Positions 34,705 to 41,918 of a DNA stretch of 60,238 bases are shown piece by piece. Both the position numbers and the translations under genes were made by a program. Source of the stretch: Acidobacteriota bacterium (GTDB lineage: Bacteria > Acidobacteriota > Thermoanaerobaculia > Gp7-AA8); contig JAFATB010000004.1 of NCBI GenBank assembly GCA_019244185.1, forward strand, positions 1 to 60,238, written 5' to 3'. The notes under the pieces were generated by a model. The model searched no databases. It had not been told where the DNA came from and saw nothing but the letters and a program-made list of their open reading frames with translations. Position 1 is the stretch's first letter. Each line of letters starts with the position of its first letter.

Positions 34705-35529
34705 CTATTCGCCCTGCGGCCCGCCGCCGCCACCCTCACCACCGCCACCACCTCCGCCGCGACGACGTCGCCGGAAACGGCGGCGTTTGCGCGCGGCAGC
34801 GTCGCCACCGCCGGCAGCGTCGCCGTCTTCGCGCGGCGGCTGCGGCTCGCCTGGCGAACGCGGTTCACGCGGCGGACGCGGCTCGCGCGGCGGGCGCGGC
34901 TCGCGCGGTGGACGCGGTTCGGCGATCGTCTGCGGCGCGTTCGCTTCCGCGTTGCGCTCGCCGCCGCCGCCACCTCCACGTCCGCGACGGCGCCGGCGTT
35001 TGCGCAGCGACGGCTGCTCGCCGTTCTGCGGCTGTTGCGGTGCGCCTTCCTGCGGAACGCGCGGCTCGCGCAATTCACGCGGCTCGCGCGGCTCTCGTAG
35101 CTCACGCGCCTCGCGCGCTTCGCGCGGCGGACGACCTTCGCGCGGCGGACGCTCGTCGCGGCCGCGTTGTCCCTGCGCGCGACCCTGCCGCTCGGGACGC
35201 TGTCCGCGTTGCGGCTGTCCTTGCTGCGGTCCGCGCTGGCGCTCGCCGCGGCCTTGCTGCTGGCGTTGTCCTTCGCGCGACGGCTGTTGCTGTCCGCCGC
35301 CGCGGCGGTCGCCGCGTTGCGGGCGTTCGTCGCGGCGTCCGCCTTCTTTGCGCTGGACGGACTGTCCCGTGCGCTGCTCGTACTCGCGCAGCTTGCGGTC
35401 CATGAAGCGGCGCTGCTGTTGGTCCTGCTTCGCGCGCGTTTCGTCGTATCCGCAATACGGGCAGCGTTTCCACCCCTCGGGATACGTCTTTTTACACGCG
35501 GAACAAAGGATGCTTTTCGGCAGCGGCAT
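34705..35529 (-). CDS. N-terminal zinc ribbon fused to a long Arg/Gly/Pro-rich disordered region
   Basis: 274 residues from ATG 35529. Residues 6-28 form a zinc ribbon (LCSACKKTYPEGWKRCPYCG). The rest is low complexity: a Gln/Arg-rich region, repeats of the REPRPP type near the C terminus, and two basic-glycine blocks (KRRRRRGRGGGGG; KRRRFRRRRRGGG). This resembles RGG/RNA-binding tails, for example those of RNase E-like or ribosome-associated proteins. Likely an RNA- or nucleic-acid-binding protein of unknown role. Its TACAAT box overlaps that of the divergent gene at 35562. Confidence 0.7.
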   Translation of the reverse strand: MPLPKSILCSACKKTYPEGWKRCPYCGYDETRAKQDQQQRRFMDRKLREYEQRTGQSVQRKEGGRRDERPQRGDRRGGGQQQPSREGQRQQQGRGERQRGPQQGQPQRGQRPERQGRAQGQRGRDERPPREGRPPREAREARELREPREPRELREPRVPQEGAPQQPQNGEQPSLRKRRRRRGRGGGGGGERNAEANAPQTIAEPRPPREPRPPREPRPPREPRSPGEPQPPREDGDAAGGGDAAARKRRRFRRRRRGGGGGGGEGGGGGPQGE

Positions 35530-35544
35530 CGCGAATCGGCGCGC

Positions 35545-35554
35545 ATTGTACACT
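35545..35554. promoter_or_regulatory. Overlapping divergent -10 boxes
   Basis: On the minus strand TACAAT (35550-35545) lies 15 nt before ATG 35529. On the plus strand TACACT (35549-35554) lies 7 nt before ATG 35562. The two boxes share two bases, so the polymerase can probably serve only one direction at a time. Confidence 0.5.
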
Positions 35555-35561
35555 TCGGCCG

Positions 35562-35753
35562 ATGGACGACGACCGCCGTCGGACGCTGCTCGCGCTCATC
35601 GAGCTGGCCGAGGAGAATTCGCCGAGCGCGTGTTGGGACGATCGCCGCGCGGTGGAGTTGCTGCGTACGCAGGCGACGCCGGACGAGCTGCGCGCGCTCG
35701 GCATGTCGGAGCGGCTGATCGAATACGTCTTCGCGGAGCCGCATGCCTCCTGA
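35562..35753 (+). CDS. Small hypothetical protein
   Basis: 63 residues. Charged, helical, with LIELAEENSPSACWDDRRAVE and ERLIEYVFAEPHA. No family recognised. Its end overlaps the PTPS-like gene by 11 bp and the start lies 7 nt after a TACACT box, so it is probably translated from a leaderless message at the head of the 35562-36653 operon. Confidence 0.6.
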   Translation: MDDDRRRTLLALIELAEENSPSACWDDRRAVELLRTQATPDELRALGMSERLIEYVFAEPHAS

Positions 35754-36126
35754 ATTCCGCGTGCGCGTCGAGGCGCGGTTCGAGGCCGCGCATTTTCTGC
35801 GCGAGTATCGCGGCATCTCCGAGCCGCTGCATGGACATTCGTACAAAGTCGAGGCGGAGCTCGCCGCGCGCGGCGGCGGCGTGGACGGCGACGCGATCGC
35901 GGTCGACTTTGTGAGCGCGAAGCGCAAGCTCGAGCTCCTCGCGAAGCGCCTCGACTATGGCTGCATCAACGACGTCGCGCCGTTCACGGAGATCAATCCG
36001 AGCGCGGAGAACATCGCGGAATGGTTCGCGCGCGAGCTCCAGCAGGCGGTGGACGACGAGAACGCCGTCGTCACCGCGGTCACGGTTTGGGAAGGTCCGG
36101 TCAACTCCGTCACGTACACGCCATGA
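35743..36126 (+). CDS. 6-pyruvoyl-tetrahydropterin synthase/QueD homologue with altered active site
   Basis: 127 residues. The zinc histidines are present (FEAAHFL and LHGHSYKVE), as are the DFVSAKRKLE helix and the C-terminal WEGPVNSVTY glutamate segment. The catalytic cysteine four residues before the HGH (QueD: CxxxHGH) is Ser, followed by Glu (SEPLHGH). PTPS paralogues without that Cys can act in folate synthesis (PTPS-III). This one could be PTPS-III-like or an uncharacterised variant, so I do not assign queD. Coupled to the DUF1802 gene (ATGA). Confidence 0.8.
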   Translation: MPPEFRVRVEARFEAAHFLREYRGISEPLHGHSYKVEAELAARGGGVDGDAIAVDFVSAKRKLELLAKRLDYGCINDVAPFTEINPSAENIAEWFARELQQAVDDENAVVTAVTVWEGPVNSVTYTP

Positions 36127-36653
36127 ACAAGCTCCCGAACCATACCGCGCTCAAGGAATGGTCGAACGTCGTCGCCGCGCTCGGCCGCGGCGAGCAGGTC
36201 GTGCTCATCCGCAAAGGCGGCATCGCCGATCCGTCCTTCGGCGTCGACGCGGAGCGCTTCTACCTCTATCCGACGTACTTTCACCAGGGCGAGTCGGAGT
36301 CGCGGCCGCGCGTCGCGATCACGCACTGGTGCGAGGTCGTGCGCACGTGGACGATCCGCGACGCGGAGCAGCTCGCGCGGCTCGAGACCGAAGTCGTGCT
36401 GCCGCGCGAGACGCTGGAAATGCGCTATCGCTTTCGCGCCGATCAGGCGCTGTATGTGATCGGCGTGCGCACGTTCGCGCTGCCGGCGCCGGTCGAGATC
36501 GCGTTTCGCGATGCGTACGCCGGCTGCCGCAGCTGGATCAGCCTCGACGACGAGATCGACGTTACTGATTCGCGCGCCGTTCTCGGAGAGCGTGAGCTCG
36601 CGTCGCGCATCGATGCGCTCGATGCGTTCCTCGCCGTCACAGCGTCTGCATAA
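36123..36653 (+). CDS. DUF1802 family protein
   Basis: 176 residues, from an ATG overlapping the previous stop. The family opening is visible (ALKEWSNVVAALGRGEQVVLIRKGGI), then FYLYPTYFHQ and ITHWCEVVR. Conserved acidic and basic residues suggest an enzyme or nucleic-acid-binding role, but the family has no known function. It follows the PTPS-like gene in an operon. Confidence 0.75.
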   Translation: MNKLPNHTALKEWSNVVAALGRGEQVVLIRKGGIADPSFGVDAERFYLYPTYFHQGESESRPRVAITHWCEVVRTWTIRDAEQLARLETEVVLPRETLEMRYRFRADQALYVIGVRTFALPAPVEIAFRDAYAGCRSWISLDDEIDVTDSRAVLGERELASRIDALDAFLAVTASA

Positions 36654-36662
36654 GCTACGCGC

Positions 36663-37397
36663 GTGGAGATCGTCGCCATCGTGTTCATGCTCGGCGCGGG
36701 TGGCGCGCTCGCGACATTCGTGTTCGTGGCAATGTCGATCGCGCGTCGCGAGCGGGAGCATGCGGTGCAGCGCGAAGCGGCGCCGGCGGCGTCGCGCGAT
36801 GCGATCGGTGCGTCGCTGCTCGTGCACGTCCTCGTCTGCGGCCGCGTCAGTGCGGACGAGGCGTTGCGGCAGGTGCGACGACGCGCGGGACTCGCGGCAC
36901 CGGTGACGACCGGGATCGACGTCACCAGCTGGTCGGAGAGCTACGCGCGCGTGGCGAGCGTCGCACAGCGCGCGACGCTCCTCGAGACCGCGGTCCAGCT
37001 CGTCGCGTCGACGTCGACACCGATTCCGCTGCGGCAGTACGCGGCGCTGCTAGATCTCAGTTTCGGACTGGGATTTCAGACCGACGCGCTGGCGAAGCTG
37101 CGCGAGCAATACGGCTTCGAGTACGTCGACCATGCGAAGGATGCCCGGCCGCGCGGCGCGGATCACAAGCCGCTGTTCGAACGTGCGCCGCGGGCGCGGG
37201 GAGAGCTGTTCGCGGTGCTCGGCGTCGCGGACGGCGCAACGCGCGCGGAGGTCGTGGCCGCGTATCGGAAGCTCGTCGCGCAGCATCATCCCGACCGGTT
37301 CCACGGGGCGGCGGCGAGCGAGCGCAGCGCGGCGGCAGCGCGCTTCATCGAGCTCACGAAGGCGTACGAGGAATTACTCGCCTTCTTTCGGGATTGA
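36663..37397 (+). CDS. Membrane-anchored DnaJ-domain protein (DjlA-like)
   Basis: 244 residues from GTG 36663. One N-terminal TM helix (IVAIVFMLGAGGALATFVFVA), a helical middle of about 100 residues (TerB-like in position), and a C-terminal J domain (about 178-242): ELFAVLGVADGATRAEVVAAYRKL with the intact HPD tripeptide (QHHPDRF). It would recruit DnaK and stimulate its ATPase at the membrane. It lies 9 bp after the DUF1802 gene. Confidence 0.85.
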   Translation: MEIVAIVFMLGAGGALATFVFVAMSIARREREHAVQREAAPAASRDAIGASLLVHVLVCGRVSADEALRQVRRRAGLAAPVTTGIDVTSWSESYARVASVAQRATLLETAVQLVASTSTPIPLRQYAALLDLSFGLGFQTDALAKLREQYGFEYVDHAKDARPRGADHKPLFERAPRARGELFAVLGVADGATRAEVVAAYRKLVAQHHPDRFHGAAASERSAAAARFIELTKAYEELLAFFRD

Positions 37398-37739
37398 TCT
37401 TTTTTCCTTCGCCGGGTATCATTCGCGCTGGGAATACGGGCAGTTCACTGTTTGTTCACAGCCGGTTTGCCAGCAGTCCCCTCCGTTAGACCGTAGTTTT
37501 TTCATTGAGAAGAGACGATTTCGTGGACGCACGTGTCCGCCGATGACGACGGATGCGCGAAGCGTCGCGAGCGGCGTCTCAGGATGCGACGGCGCGTGCT
37601 CTTCTCACGTAACCCGCTTGGATGGAACGGTTAGGACGAACGTGTCGAGCCGTACGTAACTATTTTATTTGTTGACGCATTTAACGATGCATGCGGCACG
37701 AAGGTTGAAGTTTCCGGGGTTTGTCGCATTGGAGACACC
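37398..37739 (+). other. Intergenic region upstream of the ECF sigma factor
   Basis: 342 bp without a coding gene. GGAAC (37624-37628), 15 nt, then GTC (37644-37646) resembles ECF-sigma promoters (GGAAC-N16-GTC), consistent with autoregulation of the downstream sigma gene. A TTGACG at 37672 has no good -10 partner. No small RNA could be recognised. The region is less GC-rich than its surroundings. Confidence 0.3.
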
Positions 37740-38516
37740 ATGAAGAGCGCCGAAGTGCAGGAGCACGAACAGGGATGGGATTTCGAACGGGCGGCCATGC
37801 CGTACGTCGACTCCCTGTACAACACCGCGTATCGCATGACGCGTAACTCCGAGGATGCGGAAGACCTCGTCCAGGAAACGTATCTGAAGGCGTACAAGTA
37901 CTACGACAAGTTCGAAGAGGGAACGAACTTCAAGGCGTGGCTCTTCAAGATCATGAAGAACACGTTCATCAACAACTACCGGAAGAAGAAGCTCACGCCG
38001 CACAAGATCGACTTCTCGGAGATCGAAGAGTCGTACGAGCGCGTGATCCAGAAGAACGCGCCGGATCTCATTCGCGATCCGGAGAGCGAGATCTTCCAGG
38101 ACATGATGGACGCGGACGTCAAGCGCGCCCTCGATTCGCTTCCCCACGACTACAAGATGGTCGTGCTGCTCGCCGACATCGAAGGCTTCTCGTACAAGGA
38201 GATCGCCGAGATCCTCGACTGCCCGGTCGGCACCGTGATGTCGCGCCTCTATCGCGGCCGCAAGATGCTCGAGCGCACGCTCCTCGACTACGCGCGCAAG
38301 TACGGCTACATCCGCGGCGAAGCGGAGCCGGCCAAGATGCGCTCGCGCAAGGACGAGACGAAAGGCCGCAAGAAAAAGGACGACGCGAAACCCGAGGAAG
38401 GCGAAGCGGTCGAGCCGGACGACAATGAAGAAGAAGTGCTCTTCGCCGGCGCCGACGACGAGGAGTTCGAGTTCGAAGTCGAAGACGAAGAAGACGAACA
38501 GTTCGAGATCGAATAG
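37740..38516 (+). CDS. ECF sigma-70 factor with acidic C-terminal tail
   Basis: 258 residues. Sigma region 2 (YVDSLYNTAYRMTRNSEDAEDLVQETYLKAYKY) with the -10 binding aromatic cluster, then a linker and region 4 with an HTH (FSYKEIAEILDCPVGTVMSRLYRGRKMLE). After residue about 205 comes a Lys/Glu-rich linker and a strongly acidic tail (EEEVLFAGADDEEFEFEVED) unusual for ECF factors. It is followed after about 200 bp by a zinc-finger anti-sigma gene, so it is probably RpoE/SigR-like and redox- or envelope-stress-responsive. Confidence 0.9.
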   Translation: MKSAEVQEHEQGWDFERAAMPYVDSLYNTAYRMTRNSEDAEDLVQETYLKAYKYYDKFEEGTNFKAWLFKIMKNTFINNYRKKKLTPHKIDFSEIEESYERVIQKNAPDLIRDPESEIFQDMMDADVKRALDSLPHDYKMVVLLADIEGFSYKEIAEILDCPVGTVMSRLYRGRKMLERTLLDYARKYGYIRGEAEPAKMRSRKDETKGRKKKDDAKPEEGEAVEPDDNEEEVLFAGADDEEFEFEVEDEEDEQFEIE

Positions 38517-38541
38517 ATCCGATTCGCAGGTTCCACGAAAA

Positions 38542-38575
38542 AAGGGCGGCCGCAAGGCCGCCCTTGCCGTTTTCG
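38542..38575 (+). terminator. Hairpin between sigma and anti-sigma genes
   Basis: AAGGGCGGCC (38542-38551) pairs perfectly with 38556-38565, loop GCAA, then GCCGTTTT. It would attenuate transcription into the anti-sigma gene. Confidence 0.6.
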
Positions 38576-38725
38576 GCAGATGGGTTGCAGTAGGCGTGCG
38601 GCGGCGTCAACTTGAATTTTGCGGAGTGGCCGCGCGCCGGAATTCACGATTCTGCAACGGAGTTCCGACACGCGTGAACCGGAAACGCGGGTTCGTCACT
38701 TCAGACCCACGGAAGGAAAGCTCGG

Positions 38726-38956
38726 ATGCTTTGTGACGATGTCAGACGCGTGGTGTACTTCTTCCTCGACGGATCGATGGGCGATCGAAAGCAGAGCGAG
38801 TTCCGGTCCCATCTCGATGATTGCCCCGACTGTGAAACGCGCACGGCGGCGCACCGCAGGCTGCGCGAATTCATCCGCAAGCGTCTCAGCCCCATCGGCG
38901 CGCCGGAACATCTGAAGATCCGCCTCAGCGCTTCGCTGCACGTTTCGGCCGAGTAG
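38726..38956 (+). CDS. Zinc-finger anti-sigma factor (ZAS/RsrA type)
   Basis: 76 residues, SD GGAAGGAAAG. The HxxxCxxC element is RSHLDDCPDCETRT, plus an N-terminal Cys (MLCDD). This matches anti-sigma proteins that bind ECF factors through a zinc-stabilised helical bundle, with the cysteines sensing redox state. No TM helix, so it is soluble as in RsrA. It presumably inactivates the sigma factor at 37740; an inserted hairpin may keep its level lower. Confidence 0.85.
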   Translation: MLCDDVRRVVYFFLDGSMGDRKQSEFRSHLDDCPDCETRTAAHRRLREFIRKRLSPIGAPEHLKIRLSASLHVSAE

Positions 38957-38968
38957 AATCCGCGCGAC

Positions 38969-39577
38969 GTGGCGAAGTCAGCGAAGGTCTCTCCTTCTTC
39001 CACTCCGGCAGGCGAGCAGCTCATCCTCGTCTCCACCAATCCCAACAAAGGCATCGAAGCGGAGCGCATCCTCGGCGTCCCGCTGCTCCGCGTCTCCATC
39101 GCGCTGCCCGAGATCCAGGCCGCGACCGTCGAAGACGTGACGCGCTACAAGCTCGAGGTCGCGAAGACGAAAGGCTACAAGCGCCTCGTCGTCGAAGACG
39201 TCGCCCTCGGCTTCGACGAGCTCGGACACTTTCCCGGCGTCTACGTGCGCTGGCTGCTCGAAGCCGCCGGCGGCAAAGGGCTCGCGGCGATCGCATACGC
39301 GCTCAACAACCGCTCCGCGCGCGCGCAGTGCTGCGTCGGCTACTGGGACGGGAGCGAGGTGAAGCTCTTCGTCGGCGAGACCACGGGCGAGATCCTCGTG
39401 CAGCCGCGCGGTGAACGGCACTTCGGCTGGGACGCGTGGTTCGTTCCCGAAGGCTCGAAGAAGACCTTCGCCGAGATGACGGCGGAAGAGAAAGACGCGG
39501 TCTCGCACCGCGGCCGCGCGTACCGGAAACTGGCCGAGCATCTGCGCGCGAGTGCCCCTTCCTCCGGACGAAGTTGA
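38969..39577 (+). CDS. Ham1/RdgB-type nucleoside triphosphate pyrophosphatase
   Basis: 202 residues from GTG 38969. Begins after a short tail with LILVSTNPNKGIEAERILG (SxNxxK/T motif), then VEDVALGFDELGHFPGVYVRWLLE, GEILVQPRGERHFGWDAWFVP and KTFAEMTAEEKDAVSHRGRAYRKL. These are the ITPase/Ham1 motifs, which hydrolyse dITP, XTP and similar non-canonical purine nucleotides. The GYDP-like motif is GWDAW. TAGAAT (38954-38959) is 9 nt before the start. Confidence 0.88.
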   Translation: MAKSAKVSPSSTPAGEQLILVSTNPNKGIEAERILGVPLLRVSIALPEIQAATVEDVTRYKLEVAKTKGYKRLVVEDVALGFDELGHFPGVYVRWLLEAAGGKGLAAIAYALNNRSARAQCCVGYWDGSEVKLFVGETTGEILVQPRGERHFGWDAWFVPEGSKKTFAEMTAEEKDAVSHRGRAYRKLAEHLRASAPSSGRS

Positions 39578-39730
39578 CCGGATTCCGGACGGTCTCTGTT
39601 GCGGTTTCGACACCGCACTCAGCAAACAAACTTCCTAAGTCTCGCGTATTCAGTCATGTGCGCGGGCATGAGAACGCACGCGCCGCTGGCAGGCCGCTTG
39701 AAGTATTGGTTCCCGACGAAAGGACATGCT

Positions 39731-39913
39731 ATGTGGGTCTTCGACGGAGAAACTTGGACGCAGGACGACGGCAACGATTTCGCCGGTACCACGGCGGCCT
39801 CGAAGCCGGAGAAGCCGCGGCAGTGGGTGGACGAGTTCGTGCCTGAGCTTCAGGTGATCGAAATCGTGCAGGTTCCGCGGAACACACACGTGCCTCCGCT
39901 TCCTCTGCCGTAA
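39731..39913 (+). CDS. Small hypothetical protein
   Basis: 60 residues from ATG 39731, preceded by AAAGGACA (SD-like). Sequence begins MWVFDGETWTQDDG and ends in a proline-rich RNTHVPPLPLP. The N-terminal pattern with two Trp and acidic residues is reminiscent of small phage or cell-wall-type modules but no family is clear. A longer in-frame start at 39599 exists; I prefer the later one because of the SD. A strong terminator follows. Confidence 0.5.
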   Translation: MWVFDGETWTQDDGNDFAGTTAASKPEKPRQWVDEFVPELQVIEIVQVPRNTHVPPLPLP

Positions 39914-39940
39914 TCGCCAACCCCCTTCCGTTCGCTCGCT

Positions 39941-39975
39941 GCCGCACGCGCCAACGCGTGCGGCTTTTCTCTTTC
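39941..39975 (+). terminator. Rho-independent terminator
   Basis: GCCGCACGCG (39941-39950) pairs perfectly with 39955-39964 around CCAA, followed by TTTTCTCTTTC. It also lies at the end of the convergent hydrolase gene. Confidence 0.85.
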
Positions 39976-40765
39976 AGGCGCCCGGAACCTGCCGCGCGAG
40001 AAACTCGCGCACGATCGGCTCGACCGCATCCGACGCGACGTTGAAGATGCGGTCCGCGTGGTAGTTCCCCTCGATGTCGAGCAAATGGAGCTCCTTCGGC
40101 TCGTGCGCGGCCTCGTACAGCGCGACCGAATGCCGGTGGCCGATCAGCCAGTCGTTCTTCACGTGGATGAAGCAGAGCGGCACGTGCACGTCCGCGACGT
40201 CGTCGAGCGCGCGGATCTTCGCCTTCCGCCGCATCAGCCATTCGAAGCGCGGCCGCCGCAGCGCCTGCGAGAACGCGATGTGACGATGGATCGTGAGCGG
40301 GTTGATGCGCGGCGCGATCATCTCGAAATCGGCGACCGCCGAGATGAGCAGCAGCGCGTTGATCGGCAGCTCGTGCCGCGCCGCGGTCGAGATCGCGATC
40401 GCGCCGCCGTACGAGAAGCCCGTCAGCGTCAGCGTGGAGATCGTGCCGTTGCGCAGCACCTCGCGCGCGACAGCCGCGACGTCGTGATGTTCGTGCAGGT
40501 TGAAGCCGTATGTACCGCCACTCTCGCCGTGGCCGCGCACGTCGACGACCACCGCGCGATGCCCCTCGGCATTGAGGAAGTGCGCGAGGCGGATCATCGA
40601 CTCGTGACGCCGGTCGCGCCAGAAGCCGGGCACCACGAGAACGGCGTTCGGCGACGGCGCGTCGTAGACGTCGTAGTGGATCGGCGTGCCGTCGAACGAC
40701 ACCGTTTGTGCGGTCGACGGAGCCACGTGGAGAACGGTTGGCGAGCCCTTCCGGCTTGACATCAT
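39974..40765 (-). CDS. Alpha/beta hydrolase
   Basis: 263 residues from ATG 40765. The alpha/beta-hydrolase core includes VLVVPGFWRDRR (oxyanion region), VVDVRGHGESGG, the nucleophile elbow GFSYGG (Ser) and, late, VPLCFIHVKNDWLIGH (acid) and NYHADRIFN with the catalytic His. No signal peptide. Substrate unknown; the family includes esterases and thioesterases. A TATCAT box (40784-40779) lies 13 nt upstream of the start. Confidence 0.85.
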   Translation of the reverse strand: MMSSRKGSPTVLHVAPSTAQTVSFDGTPIHYDVYDAPSPNAVLVVPGFWRDRRHESMIRLAHFLNAEGHRAVVVDVRGHGESGGTYGFNLHEHHDVAAVAREVLRNGTISTLTLTGFSYGGAIAISTAARHELPINALLLISAVADFEMIAPRINPLTIHRHIAFSQALRRPRFEWLMRRKAKIRALDDVADVHVPLCFIHVKNDWLIGHRHSVALYEAAHEPKELHLLDIEGNYHADRIFNVASDAVEPIVREFLARQVPGA

Positions 40766-40885
40766 GCGGGCGGCCTCTATGATAGCGGTCGCGTGACGGC
40801 GCCCGTGCGCCTTCCGTGCCCCCGGTACGTCCCCAGTTTTCAACGTCTGCCAACTTCTTCGCGGCAACGCGAACCGTTTTTCAAA

Positions 40886-40919
40886 TCAAACGCAAAGCGA
40901 GGTGAGGCGGGCACCCGGA
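40886..40919 (+). promoter_or_regulatory. Conserved leader element, copy 1
   Basis: TCAAACGC (40886-40893), GAGGTGAG (40899-40906) and GGGCACCCGGA (40909-40919) recur in nearly the same order upstream of the paralogous gene at 41586. A further hairpin, CAGACCG/CGGTCTG (40962-40980), lies just before the SD of the downstream gene. The shared leader could be a regulatory RNA element or merely a trace of gene duplication. Confidence 0.4.
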
Positions 40920-41005
40920 AGCACCACTACTCTTCTCGAAGAAAAACAGTAATCCAGCATTCAGACCGATCACCGGTCTGAAAACAGTGAAGGAGAAAAC
41001 ACGCA

Positions 41006-41317
41006 ATGAAGAAGTCTCTCGTTCTGACCCTGATCGCGCTCCTCGTGGTGACGATCTTCGCCGTTTCCTGCAAGAAGGAAGAGGCGGCCTCTGACACGGC
41101 GTCGACCGACACGTCGATGACCACCAGCTCGACCGACACGATGGCCAGCGACACGATGGCGACCGACACGGCCGCCACCGGCACGACGGGCACGATGTCG
41201 AGCACCGACACCTCGGCCACCGGCGCGATGAGCACCGACACGACGGCGACGGGCATGACCGGCACGAGCGCCACGACGTCGACGACGGCCACGACCGCGA
41301 CGACGACCCACACCTAG
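41006..41317 (+). CDS. Thr/Ser-rich lipoprotein (paralogue 1)
   Basis: 103 residues. Signal sequence with lipobox AVSC (Cys22). The mature part is almost wholly T, S, A, D, M and G, with repeated TDTS and TDTM patterns. No fold is predicted; it is likely a disordered surface lipoprotein or a target of O-glycosylation. SD GAAGGAG precedes the start. The neighbour at 41586 has the same design. A terminator follows. Confidence 0.7.
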   Translation: MKKSLVLTLIALLVVTIFAVSCKKEEAASDTASTDTSMTTSSTDTMASDTMATDTAATGTTGTMSSTDTSATGAMSTDTTATGMTGTSATTSTTATTATTTHT

Positions 41318-41343
41318 GATTCAACGCTTCACCAGCAGTACGA

Positions 41344-41372
41344 ACGCCCCGCTCCGGCGGGGCGTTTTGTTT
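41344..41372 (+). terminator. Rho-independent terminator
   Basis: ACGCCCCGC (41344-41352) pairs with GCGGGGCGT (41357-41365), followed by TTTGTTTT. Confidence 0.88.
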
Positions 41373-41378
41373 TCCGCT

Positions 41379-41395
41379 CTGGCACTGGTGTTGCT
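41379..41395 (+). promoter_or_regulatory. Sigma-54 (-24/-12) promoter
   Basis: CTGGCACTGGTGTTGCT matches the YTGGCACG-N4-TTGCW consensus at all but one fixed position, with GG-N10-GC spacing (GG 41381-41382, GC 41393-41394). It follows a terminator and precedes the gene at 41586 by about 190 nt. Confidence 0.6.
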
Positions 41396-41487
41396 CCCCT
41401 CCACGCGGGTCTGTCTCCGCGCGCTGCCGCGGCGACAACATGCCCCCGATCACGCAACGAACGGTTTCCCCCGAGGGGGATGGTTTG

Positions 41488-41526
41488 TCAAACGCCACGG
41501 CAAGGAGGTGAGCGCAGGCACCCAGA
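41488..41526 (+). promoter_or_regulatory. Conserved leader element, copy 2
   Basis: TCAAACGC (41488-41495), GGAGGTGAG (41504-41512) and GGCACCCAGA (41517-41526), matching the element at 40886. A GGAGGTG so far upstream of the start codon is unusual and may pair with 16S rRNA or be sequestered. Confidence 0.4.
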
Positions 41527-41585
41527 GCGACACTTTCGCACTGAACGAAAATCGAACGAACATCTCACGCAAGAGAGGAAAAGGA

Positions 41586-41918
41586 ATGACTAAGAAACTC
41601 CTGATGCTGCTCGCGGCCCTGACGCTCGTCGTCGGTATGACCGCCTGCAAGAAGAATGATGAAGCGACGGCGACGGACACGTCCGCCACGACCGATACGT
41701 CGATGACCACCAGCTCCACGGAAACGATGGGCGGCGGCGCGGCGACCGACACGACGATGACCACCAGCACCGACACGATGGCCACCGACACGACCGGCAC
41801 CGGCACGACCACCGATACGTCCGGCACGGGCGGCGCGATGGGCACGAGCGGCACGACGGGCACCGGTACGACCAGCACGTCGAGCACCTCGGGCACCGCC
41901 AGCACGACCACGACCTAG
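41586..41918 (+). CDS. Thr/Ser/Gly-rich lipoprotein (paralogue 2)
   Basis: 110 residues from ATG 41586. Lipobox MTAC (Cys21), followed by KKNDEA and then Thr/Ser/Gly/Asp repeats (TDTSMTTSST as in paralogue 1). Same architecture and 5' leader as the gene at 41006, so a tandem duplication. Preceded by a sigma-54-type promoter. The stop overlaps the convergent coaE stop, the two sharing CTAG. Confidence 0.7.
   Translation: MTKKLLMLLAALTLVVGMTACKKNDEATATDTSATTDTSMTTSSTETMGGGAATDTTMTTSTDTMATDTTGTGTTTDTSGTGGAMGTSGTTGTGTTSTSSTSGTASTTTT

Noticed and set aside
36123..36653. Restriction or nuclease gene in the 35-37 kb region
   Set aside because: The proteins match DUF1802 and a J-domain protein; no nuclease motifs.
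41080..41910. CRISPR or tandem-repeat array in the Thr-rich region
   Set aside because: The repetitiveness is codon-level low complexity (ACG/ACC, TCG/AGC) inside two lipoprotein genes; there is no regular repeat-spacer structure.
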